Below are positions 22,089-34,246 of a DNA stretch of 64,000 nucleotides, piece by piece. The stretch's first letter is position 1; every line of letters begins with the position of its first letter. Source of the DNA: Closterium sp. Naga37s-1 (lineage: Eukaryota > Streptophyta > Zygnematophyceae > Desmidiales > Closteriaceae); contig CANJKZ010000960.1 of the NCBI GenBank assembly GCA_947471745.1, forward strand, positions 1,426,001 to 1,490,000, written 5' to 3'. The notes below the pieces were generated by a model. The model did not search any database. It was not told the DNA's origin and saw only the letters and a list, made by a program, of their open reading frames with translations. The position numbers were made by a program, and so were the translations under genes.

Positions 22089-24088
22089 TTGTGCCGGTTC
22101 ACGCAATCGACCACACCCGGCCGAATAAGGAGGGTACCACGGTAGATAGCCCCATACTGCTTAGTGGGAAAATCGGGACAGACTTAGTTTAAATATTCGT
22201 TGATGGGGAGCCAGCCACAGCCTGGTCAACACCGCCACAGCACGGAAGCTGAAACTGCCACTGGACAGATGTTTACCTGAGATCGACGCAAGACTGGTTG
22301 ACGGCACGCCACTGGCGATATGGGAACGCGTGGACCGAGTTCAGATTCGATGCAGGGGTAACTTCACGTTTAGTCAGGAAATGCTCGCGACAACCCTCGA
22401 CGGAACAGACATTTTACTCGGCCGTGATTGGCTGCGACGACACAATCCGCGAATCTACTGGACGACAGGTGACTGCACCGTGCGAGTGAACAGTAACAAC
22501 ATCGCCTTACCTCGCTAGGGCTTGCCTGAGTCTTCGTCGGTGCGTGTCAACGCAATCACGATGAAACGCGCCGTAGCGGCAGGAGCTGACGTGTACGCGG
22601 TCGACATTCGGGAAGCCGAGGCAGCAGACAAAGGGGGGGATTTACGGAAACTGCTAGCTGACGTACCGGATGACTTGGCAGCACTACTGAAGCAGTACAG
22701 TGGGATTTTCCCGGATGACCTGCCGCCAGGACTGCCACCTCAGCGACCGCACGACCACATGATAGAATTAGAACCGGGGGCACAGCCGACAGTACAGCGA
22801 CAGTTTCGACCGACCCAACCCGAACTGGACGAACTAAGGAAGCAGATGGATTACCTGCTCGAGAAGGAGTTCATTCGCCCGAGTTCGTCACCCTTCGCAG
22901 CACCGATACTATTCACACCAAAAAAATACGAGGGTTTTCGCATGTGCATCGATTACCGCGCACTGAACAGGGTTACCATCAAGTCCCGTTATCCCATCCC
23001 ACGAGCCGACGAACTGATCGACCAACTGCGCACAGCCCGGGTTTTCTCGAAAATCGACCTTCGAGGAGGCTACCACCAGATCTGGGTCAACCCACCCGAC
23101 TGCCCGAAAACAGCTTTCCGAACACGCTACGGATCCTTCGAATACACCGTCATGCCCTGCGGACTGACCAACGTCCCCGCCGCTTTTCAAATGACCATGA
23201 ACGAAGCCTTCCGCCCGCTTTTAGATAAGTGTGTCATCGTGTATCTCGACGACGTACTGATTTACAGCACCGACAGAGCACAGCACCTACTGGACATCGA
23301 AGCAGTTTTTAAAATACTGAGTGAGAACCGCCTTCTGACAAAGGCCTTTAAGTGTGAGTCTTTACAAGACAGACTGGATTTTTTAGGGCACGTTATTTCA
23401 GCTGACGGAGTGGAAATAGACCCGAAAAAGATCGCGACGATTCAAGCATGGCACGCGTCGACAAATTTGACTGAGCTGCAGAGCTTTTTGGGGTTCGTCA
23501 ACTACGTGCGCCTGTTCGTCCCCGACATGGCAAAGTTGACTGCTCCGTTGACCGACCTGCTGAGGAAGGGGGTCGAATACACGTGGGGGGAGAAAGAGCA
23601 AGCTGCCTTCTCGGCCCTCAAAAAATTTTTGTGCTCACCGCCCGTGCTTCGCAGATCCTCACCGCCCGTGCTTCGCAGATCCTCACCGTCCGTTCGAGCT
23701 TGTCACCGACGCAAGTGACATTGCTGTGGGAGCAGTACTGTTGCAGGACTTCGGGAACGGCCTTCAGCCAATTGCGTACGAGTCCCGCAAACTTCACCTG
23801 CCCGAACGCAACTACCCGATACACGACCGCGAGATGCTGGCGATCGTGCATGCGTTCAAGGCGTGGCAGTGCTACCTGACAGGAGCCGACGTGACAGTAC
23901 GAACAGACCATCGTGCACTACAGTACCTTCGCGCCCAACCGAATCTCAATCCGAGACAGATCCGCTAGTTGGACTATCTGGAGTCCAACTTCCACTATAC
24001 CGTCACGTACAAAAAAGGCGCATCAAATATCGCCGACGCACTCACCCGCCCTACCGCCCAACTCCACGCCATCCTACTCGCCCAAACC
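22089..24088 (+). pseudogene. gypsy protease, RT and RNase H (broken, interrupted)
   Basis: The protease region is decayed; only its end (DILLGRDWLRRHNP, about 22408-22450) is clear. From 22522 an almost intact RT follows: FRMCIDYRALN, KIDLRGGYHQI, YGSFEYTVMPCGL, then catalytic VYLDDVLIYS (about 23238-23267) and the FLGFVNYVRLFVPD connection. A 23- to 25-bp tandem duplication at about 23636-23690 shifts the frame. RNase H follows from about 23696 (LVTDASDIAVGAVL, TDHRALQYL) with TAG at 23966-23968. The tract ends with GASNIADALTRPTAQLH, where copia element B begins at 24089. Confidence 0.9.
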
Positions 24089-24218
24089 TGTCAAACTTAT
24101 ATATGCTCTAGTCTGTTTAGGCTGTAGTGGGGTAGTCCTTATAGGGTACAACACTTTTTGGTTTCCTACTTGTACCCAACTGCTTCCTAGTTCATTCATT
24201 CCTCTCATTATTCTTACA
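24089..24218 (+). repeat. 5' LTR of copia B with adjacent primer site
   Basis: 130 bp, TGTCAAAC to TTCTTACA, with the family core TAGTGGGGTAG and TTGTACCCAAC. Directly after it TGGTATAGAGCAGG (24219-24232) resembles the initiator-Met primer site but lacks one C in TATCAGAGC and one C after AGAGC. Confidence 0.85.
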
Positions 24219-24299
24219 TGGTATAGAGCAGGTTCCCTAGCGGGACTGTTTTTTTTTAGGGCCCACCACTACGATTTTTTTTTTTTTTCCTTACCTGCC

Positions 24300-25075
24300 C
24301 GAAGCGCGCTTCGCGTTTGTCCTAGCTGCGCCCCGTGCGCCTGCCCTTCAAGGCCCTTCGCGGCCCGTCGCGGCCCTTTCGCGGCCCTCAGCGGCCCCTC
24401 TTACGGCCCTTCGCGGCCCCTTCGCGGCCCTTCGCGGCCCCTTTCACGGCCCTTCGCGGCCCCTTTCGCGGCCCTTCACGGCCCCTCGCAGCCCTTCGCG
24501 GCCCCTTCTGCGGCCCTTCGAGGCCCCTTCGCGGCCCTTCGCGGCCCTTCACGGCCCTGCGCGGCCCTTCACGGCCCTTCGCGGCCCTCTCCGAGGCCCT
24601 TCGCGGCCCCTTACGCGGCTCTTCGCGGCCCCTTCCGACCCCTGCTGGCGCGCCCCTGCCGGCCCCTGCTGACGCGCCTCTGACGCGCCCCTACTGGCGC
24701 GCCTCTGCCGGCCCCTGCTGACGCGCCCCTGCTGGCGCGCCCCTGCCGGCCCGTGTTGACGAGCCCCTGCCGGCCCCTGCTGGCGCGGCCCCTGCTGACG
24801 TGCCTCTGCCAGCCCCTGCTGACGCGCCCCTGCTGGCGCGCCCTTGCCGGCCTCTGCTGACGCGCCTCTGCTGGCCCCTACTGACGAGCCCCTGCCGGCC
24901 CCTACTGGCGCGGCCCCTGCAGTCACGGCCCGCCCCTGCACCCGTCTATGGTAAGCCGAGCCGCGCAGCCCAGCCGAGCCGCGCCGCCCAGCCGAGCCGC
25001 GCCGCCCAGCCGAGCCGCGCCGCCCAGCCGAGCCGCGCCGCTCAGCCGAGCCGCGCCGCCCCCACCGAGCCGCAC
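24300..25075 (+). repeat. Repetitive leader of copia B
   Basis: Three short-repeat blocks follow one another: CGGCCCTTCGCGGCCCC-type units (24335-24640), CCCCTGCTGACGCGCC-type units (about 24645-24925) and CCGAGCCGCGCCGCCCAG units (about 24955-25070). They lie between the primer site and the gag start. Open frames through them are low-complexity and unlikely to be translated. Confidence 0.8.
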
Positions 25076-25154
25076 TGCCCTACCGAGCAGCACTGCTGCT
25101 ACTGCTACTACTGCTGCTACTGCTGCTACTCTTGCTACTGCTCCTACTGCTGCT

Positions 25155-28100
25155 ATGGCTAGTCCTACCGTTCTCACCTTTGATGCTGAGGGACGTGCAG
25201 TTGACTTTGACGTGTGGGTTGACGACCTACAGCTCTTTCTTCAGTGTGATTCTAGGGATGGGGTATCCCTTTTCGATCACACGTCCGATGTTTCCACTGC
25301 TCCTGCTGCCACTGCTGACAGTACTGTTCGCTCGCAGTGGACCACTCGTGACGCTGTTGCTCGTCTTGCTGTTCGTAGTCACCTGCCGCCTGCTGAGCGC
25401 GCACACTTTGGCCAGTACAAGACTGCTCAGTCTTTGTACGACGCTGTAGTTGCACGCTACTCCTCCCCTGCCACTGCTGCCCTCAGCCGCCTCATGCTGC
25501 CGTACCTTTTCCCTGACCTTGCCGCCTTTGCCACAGTTGCTGACCTAGTTGCTCACCTTTGCACTAGTGACACCCGCTACCGCGCTGCCCTTCCCACTGA
25601 GTTCTGTGCCAAGAACCCCCCCCCCATGTACATCACCCTTTACTACCTAGTCACCCGCCTCCCTGACTCCCTCTCTTCAGTCAGGGACCACTTTCTCTCC
25701 CTTTGCCCCACCGAGCTCACTGTCGACCTGCTAGAGGAGCGTCCTGCTGCAGCTGAGAAGAGTATCTTAGCTGTAGGTGCTTCTCGCGGCGACCGTCGCA
25801 CCCCCTTCTTTGAGGGGTGTTCCCCTGTCCCCCTTCTCCCCTCTGTTGCTTTTGCTGCTGCTGTTGACCTCGTTGGCACTGAGGAGGTCGGAGCTGCGTC
25901 TGCCCCTAGTGGGAGACGCCGCAACAGCAAGGGCAAGGGGAGCAAGGGTGGTGGAGGGGGCGGCGGGGGAAGCAGTGGAGGAGGTGGAGGCGGCGGAGGA
26001 GGTGGTGGTGGAGGTGGGGGTGGTACCGGGAGTGGGGGCGTCAGTGGCGGCGGTGGAGGTCGTGGCGGCGGTGGCGGAGGTGGTGGAGGCACCGGCAGCG
26101 GTGGTGGAGGTGGAGGCGGCGGTGGTGCTGGTCGAGGTACAGCCGCACAGCGTGGAGGCTTTGGTGGCAGCCAGCGCCAGCAGCAGCTGCGCACCCGTGA
26201 GACCCCATCGGTTCAGCAGCTTCGTGAGTGGTACGCTGGGCGTGGGAGGTCTGGGAGTGCAGGTCCCTGCACTTACGTTCTTCGCACCGGCACTCGTAGT
26301 GGGGAGGTGTGTGGGCTCCCACACACCACGCAGCGCTGCTTCGGTCGCTTGACTGACGCTTGGCGTACCCAGTTTCCTGACGCCGTTAAGCTCCCTCGCT
26401 GGCATGATCTGCTTCTGCAGAATGTACCTATCTTTGATCTAGATTTTGATGCTATCCTTGCTGCCATGTATGCTCTTGCTGATAGTGCTGAGGGTGACTG
26501 TTACCTGTGTGTCCCGCCTGACCCGGGCATTGCGGCTGCTGCTCTAGGTGCTAGTGCGGCTGCTGCCCTAGGTGCTAGTGCGTCTGCTGCTCCAGGTATT
26601 TGTGCGTCTGCTGCTCCAGGTGCAGGTGCGTCTACTCTCTCTGAAACTGCACCTACTGAGTCCTTGCACACTTTCACACTTGACTCTGGCGCTTCGCGCT
26701 CTTTCTTTCGAGACAGCACCACGCTCACGCCGCTCAGTCGGCCGTTGCGGTCTCCCTTGCTGACCCCTCAGGGGGCCCAGTCCTTGCACACTCCTCCACG
26801 GTTCTACCGTGTCCTGCGGCCCCGTCGGGCTTGCTGTCGGGACTCCACCTCCCCTCGTTCTCTACGAACTTGGTGAGTGGAGCTGACCTCCGGGACGCGT
26901 GGGTTGACCAGTTCACCCCTGGAGGTCAGCGTGTGACCCACTGCACTTGCTCTCGGACGGGCCGCCACCTGGCCACGTTCACCTGTCGGCCGGGGTCGAG
27001 TCTGTACACATTGACTACAGCGCCTCCTCCGGTCCCTGCGTCTGGTCAGGTAGCTCCGTCTAGTCAGGTGTTTGCTGCCGCGTCCATGTCTAGTCCTGCG
27101 TCTGCCCCCTGCTCGTGTCGTCCTCTGTCACACGAGACTCTCCTTTGGCACCACCGCCTTGGTCACCCCTCCCTGCCTCGTCTTCGAGGTATGGCCTCCC
27201 ATGCCCTTGTCTCTAGTCTCCCCAGGTCCCTCCCTCCCTTTCCTCCGGGGCCTGCCCCCACCTGTGTTCCTTGTATCGAGGGCCGGCAGCGCGCCGCTCC
27301 TCACTCCTCCTCGTTCCCTCCGACAGAGGCTCCTCTGCAGACTCTTCACATGGACGTGTGGGGCCCAGCCCGCGTCCGTGGCCAGGGTCACGAGCGTTAC
27401 TTCCTGCTGGTCGTTGACGACTACTCGCGTTACACCACAGTCTTCCCCTTGCGCAGCAAGGGTGAGGTCCCTGAGGTGTTGATCGACTGGATCCGCGGTG
27501 CTCGTCGCCAGCTCAGTGAGAGTTTCGGCTCGGACCTTCCTGTTCTGCGTCTGCACTCAGACAGAGGTGGGGAGTTTTCCTCCGACCTCCTGAGAGCCTT
27601 CTGTCGGTCGGAGGGAATCCGCAAGACGTTCACGCTTCCGGCCTCCCCGCAGCAAAATGGGATTGCTGAGCGCCGCATTGGCATGGTCATGGACGTCGCT
27701 CGTACGTCCATGATCCATGCGGCTGCTCCCCATTTTCTGTGGCCGTTCGCGGTTCAGTACGCTGCGCATCAGATCAACCTTCAGCCTCGTGTCTCCTTGC
27801 CGAAGACCACACCTACTCTGCGGTGGACGGGGAAGGTTGGCGATGCGTCCGCGTTCCGTGTCTGGGGATCTCGAGCTTTTGTCCGCGATACTACAGCGGA
27901 CAAGCTGTCCTCCCGTGCCGTTCCCTGTGTCTTCCTTGGCTTCCCTCCTGACGCACCCGGGTGACAGTTCTACCACCCCACCTCGCATCGTGTTCTGTCC
28001 TCTCAGGACGTCACGTTTGACGAGTCGATGTCGTACTACCGTCTCTTTCCCTACTGCACTGCCTCTCTCCCTCCCCCGCCGCTCTTCTTCGCACCAGGTA

Positions 28101-31100
28101 CTCCCCCGGTAGACCCCCTCCCCCCCCAGGGTCCTGCCCCCTCAGGTGTGGCCCAGGTCGACCCTGCCGAGCCGGTCGAGGTAGCTGTCGACTCAGGTGC
28201 TACTAGGGGTGCTGAGCCTGTGGGTGCGGGGACTGGGGTTGCGGGGCCTGGGGGTGCTGAGCCTGAGAGTGTGGAGCCTGGGGGTGCTGAGTCTGGGGGT
28301 GCTGAGCCTGGGAGTGTGGAGCCTGAGGGTACTGTGTCTGGGGGTGCTGAGCCTTCACGTGCTGCGTCTGGAGGTGCTCCAGGTGTCCTGTTGCGGCGGG
28401 AGCCTCTCTCTCCTCAGCAGCTTCGTGAGTGGTACTCTCGGCGCTGTCGAGGTGCTGCTGGTGCTGGTGCTGCAGGAGCTGCTGGAGGTGCTGCTGGTGC
28501 TGCTGGAGGTGCTGCTGGTGCTGGCGCTGCTGGAGGTGCTGCTGGTGCTGGAGCTGCTCGAGGTGCTGCTGGTGCTGGAGCTGCTGGAGGTGCTGCTGGT
28601 GCTGGAGCTACTGGAGGTGCTGCTGGTGCTGGAGCTGCTGGAGGTGCTGCTGGTGCTGGAGCTGCTCGAGGTGCTGCTGGTGCTGGAGCTGCTGGAGGTG
28701 CTGCTGGTGCTGGAGCTGTTGGAGGTGCTGTAGGTGCTGGAGCTACTGGAGGTGCTGCTGGTGCTGGAGCTGCTGGAGGTGCTGCTGGTGCTGGAGCTGC
28801 TGGAGGTGCTCCTGGTGCTGGAGCTGCTGGAGGTGCTGCTGGTGCTGGAGCTACTGGAGGTGCTGCTGGTGCTGGAGCTGCTGGAGGTGTTGCTGGGACT
28901 GGAGACCCTGGTCCTGAGGGTACCGGTTCTGTCTCTGCTGTTTCTGGAGGCGCTGCGCGGCCGCGGCCGTACTACGTTCCGCTTCTTCAGCAGGTTCTTG
29001 GCTCCCCGCCTTCTCCTGGTCCTCCTCCTCCTTTCTTGCGTCCACCACCTGTCCAGTCCCCGTTGCAGTTCCAGCCGGCCTCTCCACTGCCTGGTCCTTC
29101 TCCATACTCTGGACCGACTAGAGGTCTTACAGAGCGTCGTGAGCCTGAGTCTCGTCCTGTGTCGCCTGAGTCTCGTTCTGCGTCGCCTGTCCGACCTGTT
29201 CGCACTAGTTGTGTTTTGCGTCCGCGTCCTCCTCCTGTCCCTGGCACTCACTTTATGACTCTGCGTCCTTCCACTGCTCCGCAGCGTATCCCTTTGCCGT
29301 CTCCTCCTGCGTCCTCTCTTCCTGCCGGTCCGGACCCTGCGTCTGACTCCCTACGTGCTGCTAGTCCAGCTGTCACGCGTTTTCTGGCCACTGCTGTCAC
29401 TGACCCTTTGTTTGAGTCCTCTACTGCGTCTGCTCTTGTTGCTGAGCTTGTTGACTTTGCTGCCGCCTGTCGCCTCGACTACGCCACTAGTCTTGTTGCT
29501 GAGTCTGCGTCTGCGTCTGTCTGTCCTCCGTCCGTCGGGGGTGAGTGTGCTCTTAGCACGGACGTTCTTGAGGACAGACAGGAGGAGTTTGAGTGCTTTG
29601 CCGCTTCTGTACCTCATCTCGTGTCCATGCTGATTGTCCCTGAGGGAGACCCGGATGCACCAGACATCCCGACCCCGCGCTCTTACGCAGAGGCGATAGA
29701 GGGTCCCTACTCCTCTCAGTGGCAGGCAGCCATGGACGCCGAGATGGCTTCCTGGAAGTCCACAGGCACCTACGTCGACGAGGTTCCCCCGCCTGGGGCA
29801 AACATCGTCAGTGGCATGTGGATCTTCAGGGTGAAGCGGCCGCCGGGTTCTCCGCCTGTCTTCAAGGCGCGTTACGTTGCACGTGGTTTCAGTCAGTGAC
29901 AGGGAGTTGACTTCTTCCAGACCTTCTCCCCTACCCCAAAGATGACCACTCTTCGGGTACTGCTGCACGTTGCTGCTCAGTGTGACTACGAGCTCCACTC
30001 GCTTGACTTCAGTACAGCCTTCCTCCAGGGCAGCCTGCACGAGGAGATCTGGCTGCGCCGCCCACCAGGCTTCACTGGGTCGTTTCCTGCTGGTACCCAG
30101 TGGAGCCTCCGGCGGCCAGTCTACGGTCTCCGTCAGGCACCCCGTGAGTGGCACGACACTCTCAGGATGACTCTTGCTGCTCTTGGCTTTGCTCCTTCCA
30201 CTTCTGACCCTTCTCTGTTTTTACGCACTGACACCACTCTGCCGCCGTTCTACGTTCTCGTGTACGTAGACGACCTCGTCTTTGCTACTGCTGACACTGA
30301 GGCACTTGCCCACGTGAAGTCCGAGCTGCAGAAGAGACACACGTGCACAGACCTGGGTGAGCTGACAAGCTATCTTGGCTTGCGGATCACCCGGGACAGA
30401 GCACAGCGCACCATTACCTTGACTCAGTCACACATGGTGCAGCAGGTCTTTCAGCGCTTCGGCTTCACGTACTCCTCGCCACAGTCCACTCCTCTGCCTA
30501 CCGGTCACTCGCTCTCAGCTCCACCTTCGGACGAGTCCGTAGAGCCGAGTGGCCCGTATCCAAAGCTTGTGGGCTGCCTCATGTACCTGATGACTTGCAC
30601 ACGACCTGACCTCGCATACCCTCTCAGCCTTCTGGCTCGCTACGTGGCTCCCGGCAGGCACCGAAAGGTGCACTGGGATGCTGCGAAGAGGGTGTTGCGA
30701 TACTTGTGCAGTACATCGGGCATGGGGCTCGTGCTTGGAGGACGGGCTCGAGTTGTCCTCACTGGTCACGCTGACGCCTCCTGGGTTGACGACTTGGCTA
30801 CGCAGCGGTCGTCACAGGGTTACACCTTCAGTCTTGGCTCCGGTTCTATCTCTTGGCGGTCTACCCGCTCTTCTTCTGTTCTCAGCTCCAGTTGTGAGGC
30901 TGAGATCTACGCTGGGGCCATGGCTGCACAGGAGCTCTGCTGGCTCACCTACCTGCTGACCGACTTGGGAGAGGTGCCTCGTTCTCCTCCAGTTCTGTAC
31001 GGCGACAACAAGGCCATGTTGGCCTTGTGTCAGGAGCACAGACTGGAGCACAGAACGAAGCACATTGCTCTGCGCTACTTCCTTGCTCAAGAGTTGCAGC

Positions 31101-31246
31101 AGCGTGGCCAGCTTCGTCTTGCTTACGTGGCCTCACAGGCCAACACTGCTAATGTTTTCACCAAGGCACTTCAGCCTTGTGATCATCAGCGTTTCTGTAC
31201 TGTTCTAGGCCTTGTACCTACTGTGCCTCACTTGCTGACTTCTTGA
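25155..31246 (+). pseudogene. copia gag-pol polyprotein of element B (broken)
   Basis: Gag starts at ATG 25155 with a copia-type capsid segment (FDVWVDDLQLFLQC, YDAVVARYSSP, YLVTRLPDSL), a poly-Gly tract (about 25940-26150) and a C-X13-C-X3-H-X4-C finger (about 26265-26340). Protease DSGAS lies near 26685. One missing base near 26740 shifts the frame. Integrase continues from about 26830 (HHRLGHPS, HSDRGGEFSS, NGIAERR) and is cut by TGA at 27962-27964, a Trp codon in relatives. An Ala/Gly linker (28200-28910) precedes RT, which has TGA at 29897-29899 (Arg in relatives) and YVDD near 30263. RNase H ends at TGA 31244-31246. One frameshift and two nonsense codons. Confidence 0.92.
28455..28900 (+). 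repeat. Ala/Gly-coding minisatellite inside copia B pol
   Basis: About 24-bp units (GCTGCTGGAGGTGCTGCTGG type) in tandem encode repeated AGAAGGAA between integrase and RT. Equivalent arrays are at 2460-2630 (A), 53960-54190 (E) and 61440-61795 (F). Confidence 0.9.
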
Positions 31247-31496
31247 CTCTGCTTGTACTGTACTCTATATACTTATACCTGCATGCTTACACTTGCTAGG
31301 TTGTGTTCACTGTATTGTTTGCTTTCCTTTATATAACTCTGCATGTGAACTGGCCTTGTGGCCCTTTGCTTGTGCTCAGACTGCGTGGTGACTTTGTGAT
31401 CCACCCTGAGCTTGCATCCTCGTCCGCATCCTCCTCCTGTCCCAGGCACCCACGCTGGAGCTGGAGGTATTGACATCCTCCGCATCCTCCTCGTCC

Positions 31497-31575
31497 ACAT
31501 CCTCCTCCTCCTCCTCCTCCTCCTCCTCCTCCTCCTCCTCCTCCTCCTCCTCCTCCTCCTCCTCCTCCTCCTCCT
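31497..31575 (+). repeat. (TCC)n microsatellite
   Basis: About 25 TCC/CTC triplets near the B-C junction, at the place where relatives carry the Ala/Gly linker minisatellite. Confidence 0.92.
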
Positions 31576-31579
31576 TGAG

Positions 31580-34012
31580 CTAGAGTTGTCGACCCTAGAG
31601 CTGGAGGTGCTGGAGGCACTGTGCAGCCGCGAGCGTACGTCGTTCCCCTGATTCAGCAGGTTCTTGGTGTCCCCTCTTCTACTGGCCTTCCTCCTCCCTT
31701 CCTGTGTCCACCGCCTGACCAGTCATAGCCACCGTTACTGCTAGCCTCCCCACTGCCTGCTCCTTCTCCTTACACTGAGCAGACCGGCGGTCTTACAGAG
31801 CGTCGTGAGCCTGCGTCTCATCTTGCCTCCCCTGTTCGCACTGGTCGTCGCGTTCCTCGTCCGCGTCCTCTTCCTGTCCCCGGCACACACGCTATGGCAC
31901 TTCGTCCTTCCTCTGTTCCACTGCGTGTTCCTCTACCGCCTCCTCCTGAGTCCTCTCTTCCTGCTGTCCCTGGCCGTGAGTTTGACCGCGCTCGTGCAGC
32001 CAGTCCCACTGTCTCTCATCTCCTCGTCACTATTGTCACTGACCCTTCTTTTGAGTCCACTGCTGCGTCTGCCCTCGTTGCTGAGCTGCTTGACTTTGCT
32101 GCTGCCTATCGTCTAGACTACGCCACTGCTCTTGTTGCTGAGTCTGAGTCTGCCAGTCCTCCGTCCATTGGGGGTGAGTGTGCTCTTGGCACGGACGTCC
32201 TTGAGGACAGGTAGGAGGACTTTGAGTGTCTTGCAACTGCTGTACCTCGTTTCGCTTCCAAGCTGCTTGCCCCTGAGGGAGACCCGGATGCACCAGACAC
32301 CCCGACCCCGCGCTCTTACGCAGAGGCGATTACATGTCCTTACTCCTCTCAATGGCAGGCAGCCATGGATGTCGAGATGGCATCCTGGAAGTCCACAGGC
32401 ACCTACGTCAACGCACTTCCCCCGTCTCGGGCGAACATAGTTGATGGCATGTGGATTTTCAGGGTGAAGCGGCCGTCGGGTTCTCCGCCTGCCTTCAAGG
32501 CGCGCTACGTTGCTCGAGGCTTCTATCAACGACAGGGGGTTGACTACTTCCAGACCTTCTCCCCCACCCCAAAGATGACTACTCTTCGGGTGTTGCTGCA
32601 CGTCGCTGCTCAGCGTGACTACGAGTTGCACTCTCTGGACTTCAGCACAGCTTTCTTGCAGGGCAGCCTGCACGAGGAGATCTGGCTGCGCCGCCCACCT
32701 GGCTTCACTGGGTCGTTTCCTACAGGTACCCAGTGGAGCCTCCAGCGGCCAGTCTACAGTCTCCGCCAGGCGCCTCGCGAGTGGCACGACACACTGAGGA
32801 CTACACTTGCGGCTCTTGGGTTTGCTCCTTCTACTGCTGACCCGTCGCTGTTTCTACGCACCGACACGTTGCTGCCGCCGTTCTACATCCTCGTCTACGT
32901 TGACGACCTCGTCTTTGCCACTGCTGACACTGAGGCACTGACCCTTGTGAAGTCCGAGCTGCAGAAGAGACACACCTGCACTGAGCGGAGTGAGCTGCGC
33001 AGCTATCTTGGCTTGCAAATCACGCGGGACAGAGCACGGTGCACCATCACACTGACTCAGTCACACATGGTGCACCAGGTCCTTCAGCGCTTCGGCTTCC
33101 AGTTCTCCGCGCCACAGCCCACTCATCTGTCTACTGGCCACTCGCTCTCAGCTCCACCTTCGGACGAGTCCGTAGAGCCAAGTGGTCCGTACCCAGAGCT
33201 TGTGGGTTGCCTCATGTACCTGATGACGTGCACACGACCTGACCTCGCATACCCTCTCAGCCTCCTGGCTCGCTACGTGGCTCCCGGTAGGCACCGAAAG
33301 GTGCACTGGGATGCTGCTAAGAGGGTACTGCATTACTTGTGTGTCAGAATGTTGTATTTGTCTAGCCTGCAGTGGGGTACTCTATAGCGAGTACAGCCCA
33401 ATCTAGGGTTTCCTATATGTACTCAACTGCTTGCTAGTGCAATCCCTCCTTTCTCATTCTTTCTTTCTACTTCTACTTCTGACATTGTGCAGTACGTCGG
33501 GCATGAGGCTCGTGCTTGGAGGACAGGGTCCAGTTGTCTTCACTGGTCACGCAGACGCTTCTTGGGTTGACGACTCAGCTACGCAGCGGTCGTCACAGGG
33601 TTACACCTTCAGCCTCGGTTCCGGCTCTGTGTCCTGGCAGTCTACCCGCTCGTCTTCGGTTCTCAGCTCCAGTTGTGAGGCTGAGATCTACGCCATGGCC
33701 ATGGCTGCACAGGAGTTACGCTGGCTCACCTACCTGCTGACTGAGTTGGGCGAGCAGCCTCATTCGCCTCCAGTTCTGTACGTAGACAACAAGGCCATGA
33801 TTGCCTTGTGTCAGGAGCACAGACTGGAGCACAGAACGAAGCACATCGCTCTGCGATACTTCCTTGCTCGAGAGTTGCAGCAGGATGGCCAGCTTCGTCT
33901 TGCGTACATGGCCACTAGGGCCAACACTGCTGATATATTCACCAAGGCACTTCCGCCTGGTGATCATCAGCGCTTCTCTACTGTGTTAGGCCTTGTGGCC
34001 TACTTTGCCTGA
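31580..34012 (+). pseudogene. copia RT and RNase H of element C (broken)
   Basis: The linker end (from about 31590) leads into the conserved region before RT, with TAG at 32212-32214 where relatives have CAG. RT follows (VDYFQTFSPTPKMTTLRVL, YVDD near 32898). The frame is interrupted by a solo LTR at 33342-33484; after it RNase H continues (SSCEAEIYAMAMAAQELRW, VDNKAMIALCQEHRLEHRT) and ends early at TGA 34010-34012 after a small insertion relative to element E. Removing the LTR and one duplicated pentamer restores the frame, so C was still partly open when the LTR element arrived. Confidence 0.88.
33342..33484 (+). repeat. Solo copia LTR inserted in element C
   Basis: 143 bp beginning TGTCAGAA and ending TTCTGACA (8-bp perfect inverted ends), flanked by the direct repeat TTGTG at 33337-33341 and 33485-33489. 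The core GCAGTGGGGTACTC and GTACTCAACTGCTTGCTAG is recognisably that of the copia LTRs here but diverged, so a related family formed a solo LTR by LTR-LTR recombination. Confidence 0.9.
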
Positions 34013-34246
34013 CTTGCTCGGACTGTGTGGTGACTTTGTGATCCACCCTGAGCTTGCTTTGCATTTCTTGACTGGTCTTGTGACCACTTGTTCTCCCCCA
34101 CTTTGCCTATGGGGGTTAGTCATAATGTCATATTGCTTGCTTTGTGTAGGCTATAGTGGGGTAGCTCATAAGGGGTACAACCCAAATAGGGTTAGTACTT
34201 GTACCCAACTTTTGCTCAATGCATTCATTCTTGTTCGTTAGTTTGA

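Larger units (their letters stand above)
24089..31414 (+). mobile_element. Ty1/copia retrotransposon B (3' LTR lost)
   Basis: Begins with a TGTCAAAC LTR inside the gypsy pol and runs through leader, gag, protease, integrase, RT and RNase H. After the stop at 31246 the conserved 3' untranslated sequence is cut at about 31414, where it joins element C. No purine tract or 3' LTR of its own remains. It is closest to E among the elements here. Confidence 0.88.
31415..34236 (+). mobile_element. Ty1/copia retrotransposon C, 5' half missing
   Basis: Starts inside the linker between integrase and RT, fused to the 3' untranslated region of B. It then has RT, RNase H, the conserved 3' untranslated block, a purine tract (CCTATGGGGG, about 34105-34114) and a degenerate LTR (about 34116-34236) with TAGTGGGGTAGCTC and TTGTACCCAAC. 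Its LTR end abuts the truncated LTR of element D. Confidence 0.82.

Noticed and set aside
24335-24941. Pro/Arg-rich frames in the leader of element B
   Set aside because: They arise from CGGCCC repeats between primer site and gag start; no conserved counterpart in relatives.
33342-33484. MITE with TGTCAGAA inverted ends
   Set aside because: The interior matches the copia LTR core and the flank is a 5-bp duplication, so a solo LTR is the better reading.
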